Source: Alopecurus myosuroides (lineage: Eukaryota > Streptophyta > Magnoliopsida > Poales > Poaceae). From it: a stretch of DNA of 64,000 nucleotides. The position numbers were made by a program, and so were the translations under genes. Below are positions 10,602 through 20,847 of this stretch, piece by piece; the stretch's first letter is position 1; each line of letters starts with the position of its first letter. The notes below the pieces were generated by a model. The model ran no database searches. It was not told the DNA's origin and saw only the letters and a program-made list of their open reading frames with translations. The stretch spans positions 404,788,814 to 404,852,813 of the forward strand of contig CM054057.1 in NCBI GenBank assembly GCA_028641055.1. The letters run 5' to 3'.

Positions 10602-11339
10602 ATGGCGAGACCTCCCCGACGCAGTTCGCGTGCAACCGGTGGGCGCGGCGCCGTCCCCGTCGAAGAAATCACTCCCGTACAACATGGTGGACGTCGACGT
10701 GGACGTCCACGTGGATCGCGTAAATCGAATGAAGATGGTGGTGGATCCCTAGCTATCAAGGAGGAGGAAGCGATGCCTCCTACTCGTGGACGTGGACACG
10801 GAGCAAGGGGGCAGCAAGCGCTGCACGAGGGGCAAGACGTGGTGCAAAGGGGTCAACACGCGGTAAACGGCGCGCCGCTGTTGCTGCGGTGGAGGAGGAT
10901 AAGGAGGAGGAGGAGGATGACGGTCTCCGGCTCCCGGAGTTCTACGTCAACCTGTTCCACCCACTGCTTCGTCTTCCACAGAAGATATCGGCGATCCTCC
11001 TCGAGCGCAAGGGGCCATTTAGTTTCAGCCTCCGGTTGGAGGGCTGCGACAACGGGCCCGTGCACGTGGTCCTGCAGCGACATGAAAATGACTTCTACCT
11101 GCGCCATGGGTGGGGGCAGTTCGCGCGCATGCACACCTAAATGCGGGCAACATGCTCACATTCAGGTACATCAACGACGAGGAGGTGGACGTGCTGGAGG
11201 TGAAGATCTTCGACGGCACCTTAGTCCGCCCCCTTGCTGCCAGGATAGCTCGTCTGACAGCAGCTCCGCCTTCGAGGCTGAGAAGTCTGACTCCGGCGAG
11301 TCTAGCTCGGGCAAATCTGCCTCCGACGCCGAGGCGTAG
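10602..11339 (+). pseudogene. AT-hook plus B3-like DNA-binding protein carried by the CACTA element, decayed
   Basis: ATG at 10602 follows a splice-acceptor-like sequence. The N-terminus is Arg/Gly-rich with an AT-hook core (GRRRGRPRGSRKS) and further RG repeats. An acidic run (EEDKEEEEDD) leads into a B3-like domain (about 10925-11215). That domain shows RLPQKISAILL, VHVVLQRHENDFYLRHGW, a GW..F step, and then NAGNMLTFRYINDEEVDV and VKIFDG. The tail is Ser/Asp/Glu-rich (SSSAFEAEKSDSGESSSG). These parts lie in different frames, so at least three small indels (near 10800, 11135 and 11230) have broken the gene. The B3 assignment rests on the spacing of hydrophobic and GW/F/G/F residues. It may regulate, or once have regulated, the element's GC-rich termini, or be captured host sequence. 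Confidence 0.6.
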
Positions 11340-11596
11340 TATGCTTATGTCGCTCTATTTATTTGTTGTACTATGTTTGTGTCGAACTATGTTTAATTAT
11401 GTCATTGTGTCGAACAATATTTGTATTCGTGGCAGACTATATGTTTATGTTATTGTTCGTTTTCATCTGTGTTTTTGTTCGATAATTTTTCATCTCTCTT
11501 ACTATAAATGTTTAGTGTAGAGAACAAGAAAACAGAAAAGAAAATAGAATTTCTAATCTACTGCAGAGAACAGGAAAACAGCTAAAAAAAGAGAAC

Positions 11597-11765
11597 CTTT
11601 TGCCCCGGTTGCTGTTACCAACCGGGGTAAAAGGGCGCAGGCCTACTCGCTGAGTAGAGGCCACGTGTGCACGCCTTTTACACCGGTTGGTAAGCCCACC
11701 GGGGCATAAGGGGGGCCTTTAGCCCGGGTTTGGCAAACCCGGTTCGGAAGCCGGGGCATAAGGCC
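11597..11765. repeat. Right subterminal repeat array of the CACTA element
   Basis: Starts with a CCTTTTGCCCCGGTT ... AACCGGGGTAAAAG palindrome and continues with several CCGGTTGG / CCCGGTT variants (about 11680-11765) up to the right terminus. It shares its motif with the left end and the internal array. Confidence 0.85.
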
Positions 11766-11781
11766 CTTCCCAACCGGGGCT

Positions 11782-11803
11782 AATGCCCTGTTCTGCACTA
11801 GTG
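11782..11803 (-). repeat. Right terminal inverted repeat of the CACTA element
   Basis: The reverse complement begins CACTAGTGCAGAACAGGGC and pairs with the left end. TTT follows at 11804-11806 as target duplication. Confidence 0.93.
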
Positions 11804-11966
11804 TTTATACACTTTCTGAAAAGCTTTTATTTTATAAAATCTAGGAAGAGATGGAAAACTGTAATTGTTCTTGACATTATTCATACTGTTTTACTCTTTG
11901 TTTTTAATTTCTCTCTATTGTATTATTTTAGCATTACTAAACTGACATAAACTGATTAAATTATAG

Positions 11967-12231
11967 ATTTGTGAGGGTCTGCATTACAATCCCCACTTTC
12001 CTGGCGGCGCCGTAGCCATGCCCAAGATACTTATGGATGGAGTTGTTGAGTATGATATGGTACTCCTACAACTGAAGCCCAGGCATGTACGTTTATCCTT
12101 TTTTCCGAGCCCTTCATGTGTAAGTTGTTGGGTGATTGGGATAGCACTGAAGCAGTATACTGTTTTTCAATCATGGATAGGCAAGGTTCTTGTCATGGGA
12201 AGCTGAGCCTGAAATGGAAGAAAGGAAACTG
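11967..12231 (+). pseudogene. CYC1: Cytochrome c1 (complex III subunit) exon fragments, pseudogene
   Basis: After an acceptor-like TTATAG, the first block (11967 to about 12085) translates to CEGLHYNPHFPGGAVAMPK and ILMDGVVEYD, the conserved C-terminal region of mitochondrial cytochrome c1. The block then loses frame by a 1-bp deletion within the expected DDGTPATEA segment. A second block (about 12173-12231) gives SWEAEPEMEERKL and ends at a donor (GTAACT), but lacks about a dozen bases in the GKDVVSFLSW region. An intron-like sequence separates the blocks, so the copy arose by DNA duplication rather than retrotransposition. The haem-binding N-terminal exons are not in the window, and the final membrane-anchor exon was not found downstream. 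It is non-functional. Confidence 0.8.
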
Positions 12232-12818
12232 GTAACTACCATAGCTGCTAAGATCGATAGTTCTATAGGCCACATGATGTTGGTAACATAATGGTAAGCT
12301 CTATAGTCAAGGTTGATCAGTGGACAAAGCTATGCTTGGCCAGCTATGCTTAATCCTCAACTCACGTAACAAAACTGTAAACATTTGGTACCAACCAACA
12401 CCTATACGGGATGCTATGTGCTATGGATTATCACAAGAGTAGCTAACAATATTGTTTTAAAAAAACCATGCTCTAAGCACCCAGTTTGGCCTCTCACATG
12501 CAAAAATACTAAAGAGTTTGGTCTCTTGCTGACAGAAGAATTTTTTACGACACTTTTATGTCAAACCTCACAACACTATCTACACGACACTTGAAAATAA
12601 GAAAAAAAAGTAAAAAAGTGAATTTTCTAAAAATAATTCTTAGATATGACATGCCGAAATATACTATAAACTTTTAAACAAATTGACTATAACTTATATT
12701 TTCCAATACGTTTTTCTAAAACATGATACCGATTTTTCTATAGGTTTCATAAACTGTACTTGGACAAGTTGGAGAACACTTTTTTTGTCTTTTCCGTTGC
12801 AACGCATGAGCATGTGTA
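12232..12818. other. Unassigned flank between the cytochrome c1 fragment and element A
   Basis: Begins as the former intron after the cytochrome c1 exon and becomes AT-rich. The last bases (TTTTCCGTTGCAACGCATGA, about 12790-12810) are a word common beside Triticeae transposons, but no terminal structure or duplication could be fixed. No gene is seen. Confidence 0.35.
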
Positions 12819-15800
12819 CTAGTATTCTATTAAGACTGAGTTCACCAGTTGTTCTAATAACTTGGTTCTTGATCTTTTCATTGGTCCAAGTCTCACTCCA
12901 TCATTGTTATCTTGAACAACAACATCATCATGTGTATCAAATGGTGAAGATCTATGGATGTCTTCATCATCCTCCCCCCTTGAAAAGGCGTCGACCTCGA
13001 CGCTTCAAGGTCATCTCCATAGTATGGTGTCAAATTAGCAACATTTAAAGAATAACTCACACCAAACTCCTCGGCAGGAAGGTCAATCTTATAAGCATTG
13101 TTGTTAATTCGGCCAAGTAATTTATATGGACCAGCACCACGTGGCATCAACTTGGACTTGCGTAATGATGGGAACCTATCCTTGCGAAAATACACCGAAA
13201 CCAAATCACTAGTTCGAAATATTACTTCCTTGTTTTTCTTGCTAACACGCTCAGCCACATGTTGTCCCTTCATCTCAATTGCAAGCTTGGTCTTCTCATG
13301 TATCTCCTTCACAAAATCAGCACGCTTTGATGCCTCCATATTTAATCTCTCATGTATAGGAAGCGGCAGCAAATCAAGTGGAGTAATGAGTTTGAAACCA
13401 TACACCACCTCAACGGACATAGCTGAGTAGTGGAATCCACAACCCTATTATATGCAAACTCGACATGGGGCAAACACTCCTCCCACTCCGGCATATTTTT
13501 CTTGATCATGGCTCGCAACAATGTTGATAATGTGCGATTCACCACCTCCGTTTGTCCATCAGTTGGAGGGGGGGCAAGTAGTTGAAAACAACATCTTTGT
13601 CCCCATCTTCCCCCATAGTGTCTTCCAAAAATAGCTCATGAAATTCACATCATGACCAGAAACAATAGCCTTGGGTACTCCATGCAATCTCACTATGTCC
13701 CTGAAAAACATATTAGCAGTATGGGGCACATCGTTGCTCTTGTGGCATGCATTAAAATGTGACATATTAGAAAATCTATCCACTACCACAAATATAGAAT
13801 CATGTCCTGTTTTAGTCCTTAGTAATCCCGGCACAAAATCCATACTAGTATCATCACATGGCGTAGTAGGTGCAGGAAGAGGAGTATACAAACCATGAGG
13901 CTTCAATTTTGATTTTGCTTTGTTGCAAGTGATGCAACGTTGCACAAACCTACACACATCACACCTCATGTGTGCGCAATAAAAATTATCCACAAACATA
14001 AGCAATGTTTGCTCACGTCCAAAGTGTCCCATCAATCCACCACTATGAGATTCCTACAATAATAACAAGCGCAAAGAACACTCGGGAACACACAATTTGT
14101 TAGCTCTAAACAAAAATCCATAGTGAATATGAAATTTATCCCATGCTTTTACATTAGTACACTTAGCAAAAGGCATAGAAAACTCAGCATCATTAGCATA
14201 TAAATCACGTAAACTCTCTAAACCAGGAACTTGCACATCTAATTTAGTCAATAACATATTTTTCCTAGATAGATCATCAACAACTACATTATCCAATCCT
14301 TTCTTATACTTAATGATGTATGGGAAAGACTTAATGAATTCAAACCATTTAGCATGTCTGTTATTAAGATTAAATTGGTTCTTAAGAAATTTTAATTCCT
14401 CATGATAAGAATGTATGATAAATTATTTTGTCCACAAATAATGTTTCCAAACCAGAAGAACTCTAACAAGCGCATACAATTCTTTATCATAAATAGAATA
14501 GTTCAATTGTGCACCATTTAATTTTCCAGAGAAGTAAGCAATTGGTTTATTTTCTTGCATCAACACACCTCCAGTTACAATACCACTAGCATCACACTCA
14601 ATTTTGAATGGCTTATTGAAATTAGGAAGCATCAACAAAGGTGCATAAATCAAACGCTTTTCAGCTCATCAAATGCAATGTCTTGGGCTAACCCCCACTC
14701 GAATTCTACTCCTTTTTAGTTAAATCATTCAAAGGTGCAGCAATGGTACTAAAGTCTTCCACAAATCTTCTATAAAAACCAGCAAGACCATTAAAACTAC
14801 GCACTTGACTCACATTCATAGGAGTAGGCCAATTTTTAATTGCATCAATCTTTGAATTATCTACCTCAATTCTATGTTTAGAAACAACATATCCTAGAAA
14901 TATGACCTTATCTTTGCAAAAAATGCACTTCTCTAGATTACCCAATAATTTTTTTCTCTCTTAGCACATGCAAGAATTGTCTAATATGACCAATATGTTC
15001 ATGTTCATTGTGGCTATGTATGAGAATATCATCAAAATAAACTACCACAAACTTGCCAATAAAATTTCTCAAAATATGGTTCATTAATCTCATGAAAGTA
15101 AACCAAAAGGCGTCACTAACCATTCATATAAACCAAATTTTGTTTTAAAGGCCGTTTTCCACTCATCCCCCTCTTTCATCCTAATTTGATGGTAACCACT
15201 ATGCAAATAAATTTTAGAGAAAACAACAACACCACTTAATTCATCTAACATATCTTCCAAACGTGGAATAGGATGACGATAACGAATACTGATGTTGTTA
15301 ATTTCTCTACAATCTACACACATGCTCCATGTATCATATTTTTTTAGGAACTAAAATAACAGGAACAACACAAGGGCTAAGGCTGTTTTGATGATACCCT
15401 TTATCAAGAAGCTCTTGCACTTATTTCTGAATCTCCTTTGTTTCTTGGGGGTTGGTCCTATAGGGAGCTCGGTTTTGAAATGATGATCGAGGAATCAAAT
15501 CAATTTGGTCCTCTATCCCTCTCAATGGTGGCAGCCCCGAGGGAATCTCTTCTGGAAAAACATCATTGAAGTCCTACAAAACATTAGAAACACCAAGTGA
15601 AATAGGGGTCATGTTATTAGAAACCAATATATCTCCCCTGTGAATAAGCACAGTAGGGACGAATGTAGGATTCTCTCTAAATTCCCTCAAATCCTCTTTG
15701 GTGGCTAACATGCATAATAGGATCTCACTTTTATTTTACCACTCGAATTTTGCTACCTCCCACAGATTTTGTATTTTCTTTCCTCTCTACTCTCGCACTC

Positions 15801-15922
15801 TCCTTCTCAAGATTTATTTCTATTTTTTGACGAGACTCATTTACAATTTGTTGTGGTGTCATAGGCCTTAAAATAATATTCCTCCCATGATAATTCAACT
15901 CATAAGTATTTTCTCTCCCATC
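12819..15922 (-). pseudogene. Element A: gypsy pol (RT, RNase H, integrase), decayed and truncated
   Basis: Minus-strand gypsy polyprotein. In order: a linker after the protease (15940-15731, LRPMTPQQIVNESRQK); reverse transcriptase (about 15440-14700) with [24 protein letters not shown], the catalytic VVVYFDDIL (Asp pair at 15028-15033) and [14 protein letters not shown]; RNase H (14653-14423, ECDASG); integrase (about 14296-13450) with [21 protein letters not shown] and [13 protein letters not shown]; and a C-terminal region (13420-12819) with RKSKLMPRGAGPYKLLG ending GPMKRSRTKLLEQL and a stop at 12819-12821. The mid-integrase motif is altered and there are many frameshifts. The C-terminus resembles centromeric/CRM- or Reina-type elements of cereals (inference). 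No LTR is seen downstream of the stop. The upstream parts lie beyond insertions B and C. Confidence 0.85.
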
Positions 15923-17209
15923 ATGCTTGTAACATCCCAAGTATGAAAGTCTCCCCCTAGATGTTTGTTTCTTGTTTCATTATTGTTTTGCATCATGTCA
16001 TCATAGTCATTGGCTTTTGTTGCATTTGTTTTACATTTGATTTCAATTGTTTCCATCTGATTTCTATTTGAATTCCAAAACAAAAATTCAATTGTGGTTC
16101 ATACTTGTTATGTTACCTGTTTCAAATAAAAACTACAAAGCAAACAAATAATTGTTCCACCAAAAAGTGGAATCCAAAAACTTTAAATTTTTGGCTTAGG
16201 TTCATTTATTCTTTTGATACCAAAAAATTGCTTAAAATCATTTAATTTCCAAACATCAACTAAATTAAAATAATTGGAAAACAAAAGTTTATTTTTAAGG
16301 TGTTGTTACAAAAATAAATCATTAAAAATTTATTCCAAAATAATTGCTAACCCTAGAACCATTGGTTTTTCTCTCTTTCCCAAATCTGCAAAAAAAAATT
16401 AATTAACAGAAAAGAATAAAGAAAATAGAAGGAGAGGGGGAATAGAGGGCAGCCAGCCCACTTTGGGGCCAGCCCAACTTACCTGGCCCGTACCCCCCAC
16501 TGCGTTGTCTCCCACCTCTCGTACGGAGAGGCATCCATGGTGCCCACGTTAGCAGTTCAGGGAGCAGACGGTCGATTCGAGCTCCCCCTGCCCCTTTTTA
16601 GCCTGCCTTCGAGCTCCTCGTCGCCCTAATCCCTCCTCCTCCTTTTTCCCCTCGAGCGCCGCCACTCTCCCTTCTTCTCTCCCTCCGGCCTCCCTTCTCT
16701 GAACCCACCGGGGTCCTCCACCACCGTCGCCTTCCTCCGACCATCACCGGCGCCACGGTGCCCGCCCGGCCGAGCTTGGGCCGGGAACGGAACCGTCCCG
16801 GCTCCCTCGTCCTCGCCATCCCCTCCGTCTCCCCCGAGGCCCCCCGGAACCACCGCCGCCAACCTCGTCGCCGCCGGCCGCACCCCACCGTGCACAGACC
16901 CCTCCTCCTCGAACCTCGCTGTAAGCCGCTCCTCTTCCCCTGCCTTCCCTCTCCTCCGATTCCCCACCGCACGGCAGCCCGCAGCAGCCGCACACCGGCC
17001 ACCGCTCGAGCGCCGCACGCACACCCAGCAGCGTCGAGCACCAGCGGCCATGGCGCTGCCGCTCGCTGTCCGCTACCGAGCTGCAGAGAAATTCCAGTCC
17101 CGTAACCTGAACCTGCTACAGAGAAAAGTTCAGTTAAAAAACTTACCTGACGAAAAATACACCTTATAACCAAACCTGCTCGTTACCCTTCACAAAACGT
17201 TTCAGAGCC

Positions 17210-17260
17210 GCAGTGGCCACCGCCTTGTGCGCGCAACCAAGGGGTCGCGGGTTCGACTCC
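17210..17260 (+). promoter_or_regulatory. tRNA-like Pol III B-box in the 5' LTR of B
   Basis: GGTTCGACTCC at 17250-17260 is a perfect match to the Pol III B-box consensus (GGTTCGANNCC). It is preceded by GTCGCG as in a tRNA T-arm and, 30-40 bases upstream, by CAGTGGCCACCGCC, a weak A-box-like match. A long C run follows. It looks like the 3' half of a tRNA or a tRNA-derived SINE fossil. The same block is in the 3' LTR at 26547-26596. Confidence 0.5.
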
Positions 17261-18406
17261 CCCCCCCCCGCGCATTAGCCACACCTTTTTCTGTTTTATT
17301 TCCAGATCCAACACAACCCCCTATTTTCGCACAGGTCCTTGTATATTTCTGTTAGGTCCCCGCAGTTTTTTTAAAAGTCCCTAGCTGTGGAATTAAATAG
17401 CAGATTAACAACCAAACTTAAAAAATGCCTAACTAATTAATTACAACTCCAAATTTAACATTTAAAATATGTTTTCCATACCAAATTTAATACTCTACCT
17501 ATTTAAGTCAATTGTTTTCTGTTTTGAGCATTGCAAATGTTTTCAAATTTTAAATTCAAACTATTCCTTTCACATTTGCTAAATTCCATAACAAATTCAA
17601 TATTAATCCAAATAACACAAATAAAATATGTTTTCCATGTCAAATTAAACCACCTAACCAAATATAATTTTTTTTTCATGATTTGAATAATTAAAATTGC
17701 TTAAATAATTTAAACCTTGTTCAATTAATTTAAAATTGCTAAATTCATAACTTGCTCAAATTAAATTATTTTAGAACATATAATATATGTTTTCAAACCA
17801 GAAAAACATAAACTTTTCAAATAGGAAATTGGTTTAATGTTTTGAACAAATAAAATTCAAATATTATTCATACTTGTTTTAAATTCATTTAAATCTTGTC
17901 TAAACTTGTTTAATTCACAATTAAATCATTGTAATTCCTTTTTCAATAATTGAAACATGTAATCCAACTAAAATTTTGTATTCTTTTCAAATATGAATTT
18001 TGTTAATTATTGTGCACAATTTAAATTGGTGAAAACAACAACTATTGGTGTAATCCCTTTAAGGAACCAAAATTCCCTAATTTAATAAATAGACTTCTAA
18101 ATTGGTAAACCTTAACTCCATTTGATTCTATTGTTGTTATTTTTCTGTTTTCATCATCCATGCATCATGCTAATCCACTTTCACCTGTTGATTAGTTGTA
18201 AAACAATTATTCCAACCTTAATTCATGGGCTTTCCATATGCAATCTGAATTGCATATGGGTCCATTTAATTATGTTATGTTACCATGCCAACTAGTTTAT
18301 TTTTGATGCATCAATTAAATTGTCATGCATCATCCCATGTTTGTGCACTTGCCATGTTATTGATTGTTTGTCTCCTTGCGTTGTTTGTTTGCTTCTTCTC
18401 GAATAG

Positions 18407-19770
18407 ACGACGATGTTGAGACCGACGATCTTACGACACCCCTTCTGAGGATTTTAGCTCAGTACCAGGCTACTGAGTTTGCAGGCAAGTATTCACTCAC
18501 ATGAACCATCGTGTCCCTTTCAACATTGGATACCGATACTTTCCGTTGTCTATTTCTGCTGACCATATGTATCGTTGCTTCTGTTACGATCCTATCACAT
18601 GATACCCTGAAACCATGATATTGCCTCACCTCCAGTCCTATAACCCCGTTGTTTGAGCCCGTGTCTTACTAGCATGCTTAGGGTTGTTTTTCTCGAGTCT
18701 GCTGTCAGTTACTTTCTGTTATCATAATTCTATTATGTTCTGGGGCTCGATGTTTAAACAATCAACCTATTAATTTTGTGGGTAATAATAATTTGATGAT
18801 AAGGCACCGGCAGGAGGCCCGGCGTGGTTTTGAGGCCTGCTAGTGTTGACCCTAATTAGGAAAAGGGTCTTGTCTACTGATCCATGATGAGCGTGCTCAC
18901 CGCATCCGGGTGGTGGTATGGAACCCCCCCTCGGCTTTGATCTGATCCACAGTTTGTCCGAAGAGCCACACTTAGTTCGGGTGTTCCATTTGGCTCATAC
19001 GCATAAATGGGTCGCTCCCATGGTTACTGATGATGATGACACACACATATAGGGCGAGGCCTGTATTGCCGGGGTGTTGCGTCCTGCGGGAGTTTCGCAC
19101 ACTTGCGCTGAGTATTCGGCTGCGTGGCTGGGACCTTATAGCTCCATGGCTCCTAGGACAGGCTGTAGAGATGGTTTGAGTCGTGTCAAGCCTACCTGAG
19201 TTTTAGTTGGTGGCTTGAGTGTGTACGGGTACTGGAGCACACCCTGCAGGGATGAATCTTCTCGAGAAGCCGTGTTGTCCGCGGTTATGTGACGACGTGG
19301 TGAAAGTACTGGCTAACAAGTACTCAGACAACTTACACCTAACTATAATAACTTGACTAGTAATAGGTTTATTGACACAACAACCTGAACCATCATTAAT
19401 CCAACTGTGTGAGTTATCCTCGGATTGCTTCTTTGGATAAGGGGCGAGATCCAGGATGGGTTTGTTTGGAGTTAGTTATAGTTGGTTACGATACGTTATC
19501 TTATCTCCTTTCTGTTAGCCGGAAGTCATAGTATGTTTCTGTAGTTGGTTAATGCAGCCCGCTGCCGCATCTTTTATATCACCCTTCCTTCCGTTGAACC
19601 CAAAGCATCTGTGCTTGGTGTTGACGGGTTACCCTTTGGTGAACTGTGAGTCTTGCTTGCCAGTACGTTTATGTACTGACCCCTTTGGGGCTGTGGTTTC
19701 CGCAGACTACGATTCCGAGGATCCCCCTGGTGGCTACTACGTGGAGTTTGACGAGGCTGCTGACGAGTAG
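18407..19770 (+). CDS. Possible spliced acidic small protein inside the 5' LTR of B (two exons)
   Basis: Exon-like segment 18407-18484 follows an acceptor (GAATAG) and reads DDVETDDLTTPLLRILAQYQ then ATEFA. It ends CAG|GCAAGT, a canonical GC-type donor. The second segment, 19706-19770, follows GTTTCCGCAG and reads YDSEDPPGGYYVEFDEAADE then stop. Both junctions are phase 1, so splicing keeps one frame through Asp. A GC-rich upstream exon ending at 16920 is also open and phase-compatible but has no in-frame ATG, so the start is unknown. Unspliced, the second segment is the end of a 72-residue ATG-initiated ORF (19552-19770). The product would be acidic and Tyr/Leu-containing with no known domain. 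The same exons are open in the 3' LTR. Confidence 0.3.
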
Positions 19771-20243
19771 ATAGCGGACCCGGGCAGGATCCGAGACTTC
19801 GTGGATGGGCTCCGTCTTTTCGTTTCCGGCTTCTTAAGCCTATTTGGATTTTGTCTGTACTCAGACCTGTTGAATGCTTCCGCTGTGATGTAATGATGAT
19901 ATGTTGGGACATGTGTCCTCTGGATGATTGTATTTTCTATCTCTGCTCTAGTGAGAGCCATTTGCAACTTATTTCCATCTTTTGTGTCCTAGAGATATGT
20001 TGTGGTATCATTCTGTTAAACGCCGTTGACGTACCATGTGTGTATGGTATGAAGTACGTCAGTGGTAGTATCCTGATTTCTATGGGATAGTTTACGTCGA
20101 CGCTGAACATATAGGGGTTGGTTGTCACACATACGTGTGTTGGCCTACTCGTAAGAGGACGCGGGTGCCGGTAAGCCCGGTAATCCAATCTACTACTGTT
20201 CAACGGGACAGCGAGTATCCTTTAGAAGTCCGGGTGCGACAAA

Positions 20244-20256
20244 TGGTATCAGAGCC
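20244..20256 (+). other. Primer-binding site of element B (tRNA-Met)
   Basis: TGGTATCAGAGCC, two bases after the LTR's terminal CA, is complementary to the 3' end of initiator tRNA-Met. Confidence 0.95.
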
Positions 20257-20847
20257 TGTCTGCCTGTAGGATCCCTTTTACTGGTCGCAGTTGAGTCTAG
20301 AAACTATTTTGTAGCTATATAGGAAAAATGAAACGTGAGAGTAGGAATTCTGCCATTTTATTTCTTTCCCCACCCACCCTCCCTTTTCTGGTAAGGAAGT
20401 GCAACGTTGTTTTCTCTTCTCATCTAAACTTTCAAGTTAGGTTTTCACGAATCCTGGTTTCTCTAGGATGGTTATATCTACTAGACCATAGGAATGGAGG
20501 TGGTTGTGACATGATTTATCATGTTGCCTACTCACGATTGAGAACGGAGGCGTGTAAGCCCCGGAAGCAGATCCTCTATTCCTTAAGCAGTAGATATTGA
20601 TCCTTTAGAAGCCCGGATGGGTTTCTCCATAGTACCTCAGGTGTTGTGGTCTCCTGTTTCCCAGTTGTTGCTTCGATATCGTCCTTCATAAATCTTACTC
20701 TTCCATTGTAACAACTTATCTGTTGATCCGTTGTTAACCTCCATCCTTGTTCTATGATGTCGACTTACCGTCTGAAGTAATCCTTTTAAGCACTTATATT
20801 GGATTTTGTTATCCAGTTAGTGTGTTAATCTTGGTATCCTCTTCAGG
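20257..20847 (+). other. Untranslated leader of element B
   Basis: About 590 bp between primer site and gag ATG. Only short ORFs are present (for example 20328-20600, 90 codons), without recognisable features. Confidence 0.6.

Larger units (their letters stand above)
4119..11803 (+). mobile_element. Complete CACTA (En/Spm-type) DNA transposon, 7,685 bp
   Basis: The left end reads CACTAGTGGAGAACGGGGC. The reverse complement of the right end reads CACTAGTGCAGAACAGGGC. Both ends are flanked by the trinucleotide TTT (4116-4118 and 11804-11806), the 3-bp target duplication expected for this superfamily. Subterminal regions are full of CCGGTT/GGGGC palindromes. Inside are a Tnp2-like transposase pseudogene (4613-7909) and a second, unrelated transcription unit (about 8600-11339). 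Both genes carry frameshifts and stops, so the copy cannot make its own transposase, but its ends look intact and could be mobilised in trans. Insertion was into non-coding DNA next to a cytochrome c1 pseudogene fragment. Confidence 0.93.
15928..20241 (+). repeat. 5' LTR of element B (4,314 bp)
   Basis: TG...CA bounded. Its internal layout is: AT-rich (15928-16430); GC-rich block like a promoter/leader (16440-17280) with a good splice donor CGCT|GTAAGC at 16921; a tRNA-like B-box (17250-17260); AT-rich, intron-like 17340-18400; a short exon-like acidic segment (18407-18484); moderately GC-rich 18780-19500; and a second acidic exon-like segment (19706-19770). No unambiguous TATA box was found. 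The long antisense ORFs in the GC-rich block are by-products of composition. Confidence 0.96.

Noticed and set aside
12819..15922. Element A as evidence for a functional centromere
   Set aside because: CRM-like C-terminal motifs are suggestive only; the element is one decayed, interrupted copy and no centromeric satellite array is present.
16758..17105. Plus-strand 115-codon ORF in the LTR of B as a start for the acidic protein
   Set aside because: Its first codon is GTG; there is no in-frame ATG between the upstream stop (16599) and the donor at 16921, so I could not assign a start.
16598..17173. Long antisense ORFs (up to 191 codons) in the GC-rich block of element B's 5' LTR, repeated at 25935-26498
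   Set aside because: They are Arg/Gly/Ala-rich in several overlapping frames at once, as GC-rich DNA produces by chance, and run against the element's transcription.
17210..17280. A complete tRNA gene
   Set aside because: Only a B-box/T-arm and a weak A-box-like match are present; no acceptor stem or anticodon arm can be folded, and a long C run follows.
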